Assembly: GCA_964432415.1 (NCBI GenBank)
Contig: CAYSNW010000061.1
Coordinates: forward strand, 1 to 24,476
Direction of reading: 5' to 3'
DNA length: 24,476 nucleotides
Origin: JAFECT01 sp964432415
Lineage (GTDB): Bacteria; Pseudomonadota; Alphaproteobacteria; Caulobacterales; Caulobacteraceae
Below, in pieces: positions 7,491 to 14,692 of the stretch (its first letter is position 1; the number at the start of each line of letters is the position of its first letter). The notes under the pieces were generated by a model. It was not told where the DNA came from, did not search any database, and was given only the letters and a program-made list of their open reading frames with translations. Made by a program: the position numbers and the translations under genes.

Positions 7491-8300
7491 ATGTCCTTTC
7501 AGAGCGACGCCGAGACTTCGACCGCCCCGACCCGCGATGCTCTCGCGCGGCTGAGCGACCTGTTGGCCGCCCTGTCCGATCGGCCCGTGCGCGCGGACGC
7601 GGGCCGCGCCCTCGCCCTGGCGGCGGCTATGGAAGCCCAGGCGCTGGACGGCGCCGACGACCCGGCCGAAGGCGACGGAAAGACGGAACAGGCCTGGCGC
7701 GCGCTCGTGGTCGAGTGCGCCCATCTGGTGCGCTGGACCGGCCTTGGCCTGGACGACCGCGCCCGGGCGGCCGCCCACCGCGCGGGCCGCCTGCTGGACG
7801 CCATTCCCGGCGATCCGGCCGCCGCTTTCGCTGACCCGCACACCGGGTCCGCCGACCCCTGGCTGGTCGCCGCCGACCGTTTCGTTCGCTCGAGCGCGCC
7901 CTTCGAAAGCGTGGTCATCGGCCTGCGCGAGGCCGGCGCCGGCCGCTCGGCCCTGATCGCCGCCGCACTAGAGGGAGCGGGGCGCCGCTGCGAGAGCCTG
8001 ACCCTGCGCCGCCGGCCCGAGACCGGCGGCCCGGCCCGCTTCGACGGCCGCCTGGCCGAGCGCCTGCGCCGCAAGGCCGCCGACGGGGCCTGGTTCCTGA
8101 TCGTGGACGAGGGTTCCGACACCTCCGGCGCGCCTGTGTGCGAGGCCGCGCGCGACCTGGCCGGCCTGGGCGTGGGCGACGAACAGATCGTGCTGTTTCC
8201 CCGGGCCGAGGCGCGCGAGCCGTTGCAGCCCGAGCTGAAGGCCCAGTGGAGCCGCCATCGCCGCTCGCCGGTCGGCGGTCACCTGCTGCTGCTGGCCTGA
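7491..8300 (+). CDS. uncharacterised protein with phosphoribosyltransferase-like motif
   Basis: A 269-residue, alanine/arginine-rich, apparently cytosolic protein without signal peptide or membrane helices. I do not recognise the family. The N-terminal ~110 residues look helical (ALARLSDLLAAL, ALALAAAMEAQAL). The C-terminal half contains FVRSSAPFESVVIGLREAG and then VDEGSDTSGAP near residue 205, followed by DLAGLGVGDEQIVLFP. This resembles the PRPP-binding loop region (hydrophobic strand, D-E-G, T/L-S-G) of phosphoribosyltransferase-fold proteins of the type found with TRSP/PELOTA domains. That similarity is inferred from motif shape only. The ATG has only a weak GGA 9 nt upstream; GGAGG at 7467 is too far (19 nt). 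It is divergent from the sensor kinase and may be stress-controlled. The reading frame is convincing from codon use. Confidence 0.75.
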   Translation: MSFQSDAETSTAPTRDALARLSDLLAALSDRPVRADAGRALALAAAMEAQALDGADDPAEGDGKTEQAWRALVVECAHLVRWTGLGLDDRARAAAHRAGRLLDAIPGDPAAAFADPHTGSADPWLVAADRFVRSSAPFESVVIGLREAGAGRSALIAAALEGAGRRCESLTLRRRPETGGPARFDGRLAERLRRKAADGAWFLIVDEGSDTSGAPVCEAARDLAGLGVGDEQIVLFPRAEAREPLQPELKAQWSRHRRSPVGGHLLLLA

Positions 8301-8355
8301 GCGCTTGGCGCGGGACGCGGCTGCGCCTAACTAGACCCCGAACTGGAGATTGGTC

Positions 8356-9315
8356 ATGGCCGAACAGGCGATGCGTCCGCTCGGGCGCTCGGGGCTGAAG
8401 ATCGCGCCCCTGATGCTGGGCGGCAACGTGTTCGGCTGGACCGCGGACCAGGCGACCTCGTTCCGGGTCCTGGACCGCTTCGTCGACGCGGGGCTGAACG
8501 CCATCGACACGGCGGAGGTCTATTCCGCCTGGGTCCCGGGCCACACGGGCGGCGAGTCCGAGACCGTGCTGGGCGACTGGTTCGCCCGCAGCGGCAAGCG
8601 CGACAAGGTGGTGCTGGCCACCAAGGTCGGCTGGGCCAACGAGGGCCAGCGCGGCCTGCAATCGGCCGCCAACATCATGCGCGGCGTCGAGGATTCGCTC
8701 AGGCGGCTGAAGACCGACGTCATCGACCTCTACCAGTCCCACACCGACGATCCCGCCACCCCCTTTGAGGAGACGCTGGGCGCCTTCGCCAGGCTGATCG
8801 AGCAGGGCAAGGTGCGCGCCATCGGGGCGTCCAACATCAGCGCCGAGCGGTTCGCGGAGTCGCTGAAGGTGAGCGCGGCCCACGGCCTGCCGCGCTACGA
8901 GACGGTGCAGCCGCCCTACAACCTCTACCAGCGCGACATCGAGGCCGCCCTGCAGCCCCTGTGCGTGACGCAGGGCGTGAGCGTGATCAGCTACTACGGC
9001 CTGGCGTCGGGCTTCCTGACCGGCAAGTACCGCTCCGAGGCGGACCTGGGCCAGAGCCCGAGGGGCCGCAGCGTCGGGCGCTATCTGAACCCGCGCGGTT
9101 TCCGCATCCTGGACGCCATGGAGGCCGTGGCCCGGCGCCTCGACGCCACCCTGGCCCAGGTGTCGCTGGCCTGGATCATGACCCGCCCGGCGGTGGCGGC
9201 GCCCATCGTCAGCGCCACCTCGACGGAGCAGCTGAACGAACTGATCGGCGCCGCGACCCTGGAGCTCGACGCCGAGGCGCTGCAGGCGCTGGAAGCCGCG
9301 AGCGCGCCGGATTGA
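8356..9315 (+). CDS. aldo/keto reductase
   Basis: A 319-residue NADPH-dependent aldo/keto reductase, a single TIM barrel. The catalytic tetrad is visible: Asp51 and Tyr56 (IDTAEVYSAW), Lys90 (LATKVG) and His129 (YQSHTDD). The motif GKVRAIGASN and the C-terminal cofactor-binding region (PIVSATSTEQLNE) are also typical. The ATG at 8356 has GGAG 7 nt upstream; a TTG two codons earlier is less well placed. The substrate cannot be told from sequence; this subgroup often acts on aldehydes or sugar-like carbonyls. The last codon and stop overlap the TTG start of the next gene, giving a three-gene transcription unit with yaiI and arfB. Confidence 0.95.
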   Translation: MAEQAMRPLGRSGLKIAPLMLGGNVFGWTADQATSFRVLDRFVDAGLNAIDTAEVYSAWVPGHTGGESETVLGDWFARSGKRDKVVLATKVGWANEGQRGLQSAANIMRGVEDSLRRLKTDVIDLYQSHTDDPATPFEETLGAFARLIEQGKVRAIGASNISAERFAESLKVSAAHGLPRYETVQPPYNLYQRDIEAALQPLCVTQGVSVISYYGLASGFLTGKYRSEADLGQSPRGRSVGRYLNPRGFRILDAMEAVARRLDATLAQVSLAWIMTRPAVAAPIVSATSTEQLNELIGAATLELDAEALQALEAASAPD

Positions 9316-9788
9316 GCGCGGCGCCTGTCACCCTCTACGTCGACGCCGACGCCTGTCCGGTGAAGGACGAGGTCTACCGGGTGGCGGCCCGCTACAAGAC
9401 GCCGGTCAAGGTGGTGGCCAACGCCTTCCTGATGGTCCCGAAGGACGCGCTGATCGAGCGGGTGATCGTGGAGGCCGGCCCCGACGTCGCCGACGACTGG
9501 ATCGCGGAGCGGGCGGAAAAGGGCGACGTGGTGATCACCAGCGACATCCCCCTGGCCGACCGCTGCCTGAAGTCCGGCGCCATCGTGCTGGGCCCCAAGG
9601 GCGTTCCCTTCACCCCCGACTCCATCGGCTCGGCCCTGGCCGGGCGCGAGATCGGCGAGCACCTGCGCTCGATGGGAGTGGCGACCTCGGGCCCCAAGCC
9701 CTTCGGCCCCCAGGACCGCTCGAAATTCCTGCAGGCGCTGGACGAGGCGGTGAACCGCGGACGGCGGATCAAGGCGGGCGGGCGGTGA
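9312..9788 (+). CDS. yaiI: YaiI/YqxD family protein (UPF0178, DUF188)
   Basis: A 158-residue protein that starts VTLYVDADACPVKDEVYRVA, the signature of the UPF0178 family, and continues with ITSDIPLADRCL, GAIVLGPKG and FGPQDRSKFLQALD. The family is PIN/NYN-like with conserved aspartates (here in DADAC and SDIPLAD), so a nuclease role is suspected but not established. The only sensible start is TTG at 9312, overlapping the stop of the aldo/keto reductase (TTGA), which implies coupled translation. No separate ribosome binding site is seen. Its stop overlaps the GTG of arfB by 4 bp (GTGA). Length matches the family (~150). Confidence 0.93.
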   Translation: MSAAPVTLYVDADACPVKDEVYRVAARYKTPVKVVANAFLMVPKDALIERVIVEAGPDVADDWIAERAEKGDVVITSDIPLADRCLKSGAIVLGPKGVPFTPDSIGSALAGREIGEHLRSMGVATSGPKPFGPQDRSKFLQALDEAVNRGRRIKAGGR

Positions 9789-10207
9789 TCCCGATCACCG
9801 ACACCCTGTCCATCGAGGACGACGAACTGACCTGGAAGGCGACCCGCGCCTCCGGCCCCGGCGGCCAGCACGTCAACAAGACCTCCACCGCCATCGAGCT
9901 GCGCTTCGACGTGGCGAACTCGCCGTCCCTGCCGCAGGACGTGCGCGAGCGCCTGACCCGGCTCGGCGGCAGCCGCATGACCCAGGACGGGGTGCTGGTG
10001 CTGTTCGCGCAAGGCTCCCGCTCGCAGGAGATGAACCGGCAGGAGGCGCTGGAGCGGCTGGTGGAGCTGATCGCCAAGGCGACCATCCGCCCCAAGACCC
10101 GGCGCAAGACCAAGCCGACCTATGCGTCCAAGCTCAAGCGGCTGGAGGGCAAGACGCGGCGTTCGGGCGTGAAGCAGATGCGAGGTCGGCCGCGGGGCGA
10201 GGACTGA
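9785..10207 (+). CDS. arfB: alternative ribosome-rescue factor / peptidyl-tRNA hydrolase ArfB (YaeJ)
   Basis: A 140-residue class-I release-factor homolog without codon-recognition domains. The catalytic GGQ is at residues 26-28 (SGPGGQHVNK), as in E. coli ArfB. The C-terminal tail is strongly basic (KTRRKTKPT, KLKRLEGKTRR), as needed to enter the mRNA channel of stalled ribosomes. It hydrolyses peptidyl-tRNA on non-stop complexes, a backup to tmRNA. The start is GTG at 9785, overlapping the yaiI stop by 4 bp. It is the last gene of the unit; a hairpin at 10220 follows the stop within 13 bp. Confidence 0.95.
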   Translation: MIPITDTLSIEDDELTWKATRASGPGGQHVNKTSTAIELRFDVANSPSLPQDVRERLTRLGGSRMTQDGVLVLFAQGSRSQEMNRQEALERLVELIAKATIRPKTRRKTKPTYASKLKRLEGKTRRSGVKQMRGRPRGED

Positions 10208-10219
10208 GGGTGCGTCCAA

Positions 10220-10241
10220 TTCCTCCCCTGAAGGGGAGGAA
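10220..10241 (+). terminator. hairpin after arfB
   Basis: TTCCTCCCC and GGGGAGGAA make a perfect 9-bp stem around TGAA, 13 bp after the arfB stop. It is followed by CTAGAGCA, not a T-run; a T-rich stretch occurs ~17 bp later. It is probably a palindromic repeat that also acts as a 3' end for the operon. Confidence 0.5.
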
Positions 10242-10382
10242 CTAGAGCACATTGCTGATTTTTAAGGGGTTCGGGGTCACGATAAGGTCTAAAATCACCG
10301 TTATCCCTTGGATCGGTCCGCTTCAGCGACTATGTGACCGACCCTGTCGGGGGCTCCCCCGCCCCCTCCTTCGCCCGGTGTC

Positions 10383-11522
10383 ATGACCCGACTTCGTACA
10401 GGATTGAGCGCGCGTTCGGCCGGCCTCGTGGCCGCGCTGGCGCTTGCCATGCCTGTCGCGGGCATCGGGCTGTCGGCCTGGTCCTGGTCCGATCCGGCGG
10501 CCAAGGAAAGCGCGCGGCGCATCACCGACGTGACCCACGGCGACCTTTCGGACGGCGCCCTGAAGCGCTTCGCCGCCACCCTGGATCCGGCCGCCGCCGC
10601 CCTGGCCCAGCAGCTGGACCCGCACGCGGGCTTGCGCTTCGGCGCCGCCGCGGGCTGGAGCGACCTGGACCTCGTCCGCAAGCCCGACCTGGGCTTCGAT
10701 CCCAACTCCGCCGAGGAGGCCGAGCGGCTGAACGCGGCGATCCCGGCGCTGGCCGACGCGGTCTCCGCGGCCCGACCCTTCGCCATCCCAGTTTCAAGCC
10801 CCGAGCGGGCGCGCGCCGTGCGCTGCCTGACCCAGGCCATCTATTACGAGGCGGCGCTCGAGCCGCGCGCTGGCCAGGAGGCCGTCGCCCAGGTGGTGCT
10901 GAACCGCGTGCGCGACCCGAATTTCCCGGCCAGCGTCTGCGGGGTGGTGTTCCAGGGCGCCGACCAGTCGACCGGCTGCCAGTTCTCCTTCACCTGCGAC
11001 GGATCGATGGCGCGCGCGCCCGTGGCCTGGGCCTGGAAGAACTCGCAGGACGTCGCCGAGCGGGCCCTGAACGGCTATGTCGCCGCCTCGGTCGGCACCG
11101 CGACCCACTATCACGCCGACTACGTCGCCCCGTACTGGCGCCCGACCCTGATCAAGCTGGAGCAGATCGGGCGGCACATCTTCTACCGCTGGCGCGGCCA
11201 GGCGGGCGAGGCTCCGGCCTTCACCCAGGCCTGGCGCGGCAATGAGCCGGTCATCGACGAGGCGCGCTATTCGCGTCCGCGCGCGGCGCCCGTGCTGCAG
11301 CAGATCAAGGACACGGCCGTGACCACGGTCGCCAGCGACGGCACGACCCGGATTAACACCGTGATCGGCGGCCGCCGCCTGGCGTCCAAGGAAGACATCG
11401 CCAAGATCAACGCCTCGCTGAAGCAGTTCGAGGCGAACCTGGAGCAGCCCGCGGCCGAGCCGAAGCCGGTGGCCGGGGTCACCGCCATGGCGGTCGAGGA
11501 AGTCGGTCAGAAGACGCGGTAG
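10383..11522 (+). CDS. SleB/CwlJ-type cell-wall hydrolase, exported
   Basis: A 379-residue protein with an N-terminal hydrophobic segment (GLVAALALAMPVAGIGLSA), either a signal peptide or an anchor. The hydrolase domain (Hydrolase_2, SleB/CwlJ family) spans about residues 145-270: CLTQAIYYEAALEP with the likely catalytic Glu156, AQVVLNRVRDPNFP, VCGVVFQG, CQFSFTCDG and THYHADYVAPYW. The family includes spore cortex lytic transglycosylases in Bacillus, but in alphaproteobacteria it serves peptidoglycan remodelling in the periplasm. The C-terminal ~100 residues are low in known motifs. The ATG at 10383 precedes the basic-hydrophobic N-terminus; no strong Shine-Dalgarno is seen. Stand-alone gene, convergent with the secreted unknown at 11533. 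Confidence 0.9.
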   Translation: MTRLRTGLSARSAGLVAALALAMPVAGIGLSAWSWSDPAAKESARRITDVTHGDLSDGALKRFAATLDPAAAALAQQLDPHAGLRFGAAAGWSDLDLVRKPDLGFDPNSAEEAERLNAAIPALADAVSAARPFAIPVSSPERARAVRCLTQAIYYEAALEPRAGQEAVAQVVLNRVRDPNFPASVCGVVFQGADQSTGCQFSFTCDGSMARAPVAWAWKNSQDVAERALNGYVAASVGTATHYHADYVAPYWRPTLIKLEQIGRHIFYRWRGQAGEAPAFTQAWRGNEPVIDEARYSRPRAAPVLQQIKDTAVTTVASDGTTRINTVIGGRRLASKEDIAKINASLKQFEANLEQPAAEPKPVAGVTAMAVEEVGQKTR

Positions 11523-11532
11523 GGCGACGGCC

Positions 11533-12147
11533 TCAGGTTGCGCCCGGGTTCTCTGGGCAGGACAGACCGGCGCCGAGGGAATAGTAGTTCAGCGCATTGT
11601 GGGCGGCGTAGAGCCAGGCCCCGCCGGGATACAGGCAGTTCGACTCCCCGCTCTGCAGATGGCTCATCCATCGCATCTCATCCATGGCCGGGCCCATGAT
11701 CGAGCGGCACACGTCGTCGCGAGTCTTGCCCTGAATCGGGGACAGGGGGGTCTTGGGGAAGCAGGCGCCTGGGTCGCCCTTGGGGTTGTCAGCAGGAAGC
11801 TTCGGCAGATAGTCGCGCGCGTCGAACTTCTCGCAGGCCGCGCGCGCGTTCTTCAGGGCCACGGCGTCCTGGGCCACCTTCACGAACAGCTGCTGGTAAC
11901 GCGTCATGGACGCCGCGTCCGGCTTGCCCAAGAGGTACACGGCGACCCAACCCTTCTGACGAAGTTTGGCCTGGTAGAGCGCCGTCAATCCGGGCGATCC
12001 GGCCAGATCGACGTCGTCGAAGCTGACCTGGGCCGCCGCCGCGCAGAGTTCGATCGGGGGCGGGCCGTCGCTCGAACCGGGAGGGGGCGGCGGGGCGGGA
12101 TCTCCGCCCAGCGCGGCGATCAGGATGGCGGACAAGAGCAGGCGCAT
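11533..12147 (-). CDS. secreted six-cysteine protein of unknown function (paralog 1)
   Basis: A 204-residue protein with a short signal peptide (MRLLLSAILIAALGG) and a proline-rich start to the mature chain. I do not recognise the family. Six cysteines (35, 105, 129, 147, 171, 197) match in order and near-identical spacing those of the next gene, and both share AxC-x-K-x-DAR-xx-LP-x-LP, so the two are tandem paralogs. An even number of cysteines in an exported protein suggests three disulfides. A hydrophobic-aromatic stretch (WLYAAHNALNYYSLGAG) lies near the C-terminus. The start is fixed by homology to the paralog, where GGGGATGTC also precedes the ATG. It has its own conserved promoter-like region. 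Confidence 0.8.
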   Translation of the reverse strand: MRLLLSAILIAALGGDPAPPPPPGSSDGPPPIELCAAAAQVSFDDVDLAGSPGLTALYQAKLRQKGWVAVYLLGKPDAASMTRYQQLFVKVAQDAVALKNARAACEKFDARDYLPKLPADNPKGDPGACFPKTPLSPIQGKTRDDVCRSIMGPAMDEMRWMSHLQSGESNCLYPGGAWLYAAHNALNYYSLGAGLSCPENPGAT

Positions 12148-12172
12148 GACATCCCCGCGGATACGCCGAAGG

Positions 12173-12201
12173 ACAATGTCGGCTCAGGCGAAGATTGTCA
12201 C
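12173..12201 (-). promoter_or_regulatory. duplicated promoter/dyad element before paralog 1
   Basis: On the minus strand, GTGACA, 17 bp, CATTGT; the same boxes and spacing occur before paralog 2. Read as a dyad it is GACAAT-N16-ATTGTC. The position would start transcription about 17-20 nt before the ATG. The GTGACA box resembles a -35 element; the -10 match is poor, so it may instead be an operator. Confidence 0.5.
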
Positions 12202-12205
12202 CCGC

Positions 12206-12832
12206 TCAGCCTCGCTCCACCTGCCGCCCCGAGCAGTGACCCTGGGCGGCGATCGAGGCCCAGCGGTTCCGCAGGCGCGAGGCGTTGAGGTAGGTGAATT
12301 CGCGCAGGCGGCAGGTCTCCTTCCCACTCTCCATGCGCTCCAACGACGCGTCATAGCCCGCGACCATCGCGCGTGCGCCATCGCAGACATCGGCCTTCGA
12401 GCCGTTGAGACGGGGTCTCATGATCACCTTTGGGTCAGGCCATTCCTCAAAGCACTGGCTGGGCTCGCCGGGACCGGCGGGCGGCAGTGCGGGAAGCCAG
12501 GTCCGCGCGTCGAGCTTGCGGCACGCGGCCTTGGTCGCCTGGAACAGCGCCGGGTTCGCACGCAGCTGCTTCAGCGCCCGCTCATAGGCGAGCATCTCGT
12601 CCTCCGACGGATGGCGGCGAGCCAGCAAGGCTGACCAGCCCAAATCCCGCAGAAAGGGTCCGGCGTTCTTGGACCACTCGCTTTCGGCGGGATTGTCGGA
12701 CTCCCAGTTCAATTGCCACAGCTCGGCCGCCGCAGCGCAGGCGGCGTAGGGCGGGTCGGACTGGGCAGTGACCGCAACGGGCCCGCCCGTCAGCAGGCCG
12801 ATCACGACGCACAGGCAAACGATCGCGCGCAT
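12206..12832 (-). CDS. secreted six-cysteine protein of unknown function (paralog 2)
   Basis: A 208-residue protein with a signal peptide ending near VTAQ (residue 24). The mature cysteines are 32, 104, 127, 150, 174 and 200; spacings of 72, 23, 23, 24, 26 compare with 70, 24, 18, 24, 26 in the neighbouring paralog. It shares CAAAA, AACRKLDAR and LPALP with that gene. Function unknown. The frame is open up to 12859, but ATG 12832 is chosen because it starts the signal peptide and aligns exactly with the paralog start, including GATGTC before it. The stop lies 59 bp before the paralog 1 start. The gene follows trxB at 60 bp; the shared oxidative/thiol theme is suggestive only. Confidence 0.8.
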   Translation of the reverse strand: MRAIVCLCVVIGLLTGGPVAVTAQSDPPYAACAAAAELWQLNWESDNPAESEWSKNAGPFLRDLGWSALLARRHPSEDEMLAYERALKQLRANPALFQATKAACRKLDARTWLPALPPAGPGEPSQCFEEWPDPKVIMRPRLNGSKADVCDGARAMVAGYDASLERMESGKETCRLREFTYLNASRLRNRWASIAAQGHCSGRQVERG

Positions 12833-12855
12833 GACATCCCCCCGGACCAGCAGCG

Positions 12856-12884
12856 ACAATGTGCGCTCAGCCGCCGATTGTCAC
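12856..12884 (-). promoter_or_regulatory. duplicated promoter/dyad element before paralog 2
   Basis: Minus-strand GTGACA, 17 bp, CATTGT, matching the element before paralog 1; both also share CTGAGC inside the spacer and GGGGATGTC at the ATG. The element lies in the 60-bp gap after the trxB stop, so paralog 2 may be transcribed independently of trxB. Confidence 0.5.
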
Positions 12885-12891
12885 GGCGCCA

Positions 12892-13899
12892 TCACCACGT
12901 CCCGATCTTCTCCGCCTCGGCGTGGCTGATCGGGTGGTGGGCCTTTTCGTGGTCTTCTTCGGCGAGCAGGCGCACGGTCTCCAGCGCCGCCATGCAGCCC
13001 ATGCCCGCGGCGGTGACCGCCTGGCGGTAGACGTCGTCGGTGACGTCGCCGGCGGCGAAGACGCCCTTGATCTTCGTCGAGGTCGTGCCGGGAACCACGC
13101 GGATGTAGCCGCTCTCGTTCATGTCCAGCTGGCCGGTGAACAGCTCCGAGGACGGGGCGTGGCCGATGGCGACGAAGAAGCCGTCGACCTCCAGTTCGGA
13201 CACGGCGCCGGTCTCCAGGTTCTTCAGCCTGATCGCCCGCACCCCGGGAGGCGCGTCCGTGCCCAGCACCTCCTCGATGCCGGTGTTCCAGACCATCTCG
13301 ATCTTGGGGTTGGCGAACAGGCGCTCCTGCAGGATGCGCTCGGCCCGAAGCTCGTCGCGGCGGTGGATCAGGGTGACCTTGGAGGCGAAGTTGGTCAGGA
13401 ACAGCGCCTCCTCGACCGCGGTGTTGCCGCCGCCGACCACGGCGACCTGCTTGCCGCGGTAGAAGAAGCCGTCGCAGGTGGCGCAGGCGGAGACGCCGAA
13501 GCCGCGGAACTGCTGTTCGGACGGCAGGCCCAGCCACTTGGCCTGGGCGCCGGTGGCGATGATCACGGTCTCGGCGATCAGCACCTGACCGGAATCGAGC
13601 ACGAGGCGGAAGGGGCGGCTGGAGAGGTCGGCCTCGACCACCACGTCATGGATGACCTCGGTCCCCACGTGCTCCGCCTGGGCCTTCATCTGGTCCATCA
13701 GCCAGGGGCCCTGGATGACGTCGACGAAGCCCGGATAGTTCTCCACGTCGGTCGTGATGGTCATCTGGCCGCCGGGCTGGATGCCGCAGATGACCACCGG
13801 ATTGAGCATGGCGCGCGCGGCATAAATGGCGGCGGTCCAGCCGGCGGGGCCGGAGCCGATGATGGCGACGCGAAGGGCGCGGGGTTCGGAATTCGACAT
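12892..13899 (-). CDS. trxB: thioredoxin-disulfide reductase
   Basis: A 335-residue flavoprotein of the low-molecular-weight thioredoxin reductase family. It carries the FAD-binding motif GSGPAGWTAAIYAARA, then QPGGQMTITTDVENYPGF, the redox-active CATC at Cys139/Cys142 (SACATCDGFFYRG), the NADPH-binding GGGNTAVEEALFL with HRRDELRAE, and the C-terminal FAD motif GVFAAGDVTD. It reduces thioredoxin with NADPH in the cytosol. The ATG at 13899 is followed by a short polar leader before the FAD motif, as usual. It lies in a region with greA and carB, whose proximity to trxB is, from general knowledge, common in alphaproteobacteria. Confidence 0.97.
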   Translation of the reverse strand: MSNSEPRALRVAIIGSGPAGWTAAIYAARAMLNPVVICGIQPGGQMTITTDVENYPGFVDVIQGPWLMDQMKAQAEHVGTEVIHDVVVEADLSSRPFRLVLDSGQVLIAETVIIATGAQAKWLGLPSEQQFRGFGVSACATCDGFFYRGKQVAVVGGGNTAVEEALFLTNFASKVTLIHRRDELRAERILQERLFANPKIEMVWNTGIEEVLGTDAPPGVRAIRLKNLETGAVSELEVDGFFVAIGHAPSSELFTGQLDMNESGYIRVVPGTTSTKIKGVFAAGDVTDDVYRQAVTAAGMGCMAALETVRLLAEEDHEKAHHPISHAEAEKIGTW

Positions 13900-13953
13900 G
13901 GCGCCTATCTAGTGACGATTCCGTCCGGATGCGACCGCCAGCGCGTCGCAACC

Positions 13954-14574
13954 TCAGTGGATATAGCCGCCCTCGGTCGGGCACGACTTCACCGGCGTCG
14001 GCTCCAGCCCGTGCAGGTCCGAGCGCCAGCACTCCTTCAGCACCGAGCAGTAGCAGGCGTCGAACTTCAGCTTCCAGCGGGCCCTGTCCATCGCGTCCCA
14101 GGCCTCGGGGTGGCTTTGCGGCTTCTCGAAGCGGAAGAAGGCGTTGGTGTCGTGCGGCGCGATGACCACGCCTTCGGCGATGGTGGTCTGGATCCGGGTG
14201 TCCTTGGCGGTCGCGGCGTCGATCACGAGGTTGCAGCAGAGCGCGATCAGTTCGGCGCTGTTGTGAACAGGATGGCCCTCGTAGGTGACGCCCAGGTACT
14301 TGAGCAGCGCGGGACCCTGACCACTGTTGACGACCTCCATCTGCACCACGTTCTTGCCCTGATCGTCGTTGGAGGTGCGAAACTGCAGGAACGGCCAGGA
14401 CGTCGCGGCCACCAGCCGCTCCTGGGTCTTGCCGTGCTCGGAGGCGATGAACAGGGAGACCGTCGAGATCAGGATGGCGGAGGCCGCGAGCAGCAGGTCG
14501 AGCCATTTCGTGCCCGTCTTGCGCGGCTCGGCGTTGACGGCGTCCGGCTCGACGCGGATTGGCGTTTCAGTCAT
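13954..14574 (-). CDS. membrane-anchored protein of unknown function
   Basis: A 206-residue protein with a polar N-terminus, one transmembrane helix (about residues 24-45, WLDLLLAASAILISTVSLFIAS) and a C-terminal domain that probably faces the periplasm. The C-terminal part has clustered cysteines (LCCNLV, ACYCS, KECW, SCPTE) and hydrophobic strands (QMEVVNSGQGPALL). I do not recognise the family. The ATG at 14574 is preferred over an upstream ATG at 14619 because AGAGGG lies ~9 nt upstream and the upstream residues look like untranslated leader. It is encoded 54 bp upstream of trxB in the same direction, and divergently from the cupin gene. Confidence 0.75.
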   Translation of the reverse strand: MTETPIRVEPDAVNAEPRKTGTKWLDLLLAASAILISTVSLFIASEHGKTQERLVAATSWPFLQFRTSNDDQGKNVVQMEVVNSGQGPALLKYLGVTYEGHPVHNSAELIALCCNLVIDAATAKDTRIQTTIAEGVVIAPHDTNAFFRFEKPQSHPEAWDAMDRARWKLKFDACYCSVLKECWRSDLHGLEPTPVKSCPTEGGYIH

Positions 14575-14692
14575 GGCGCGCGGCCCTCTTTCCCTCGGGT
14601 GTGTGTAGCGGGGCGCCACGGGCGCCGCCCGTTAAAGTTCCGCAAGCTGGTCGCGTCAATCAGGTCTCGACAAGGCGCGACGCCGGAACACT

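Noticed and set aside
12206..12859. Longer start for paralog 2 at 12859
   Set aside because: It would overlap the conserved upstream element and precede the signal peptide; the paralog aligns at 12832.
14617..14641. GGAAC-N16-CGTG on the minus strand as a stress promoter for the gene ending at 13954
   Set aside because: The -10 box is CGTG instead of CGTT, so the match is incomplete.
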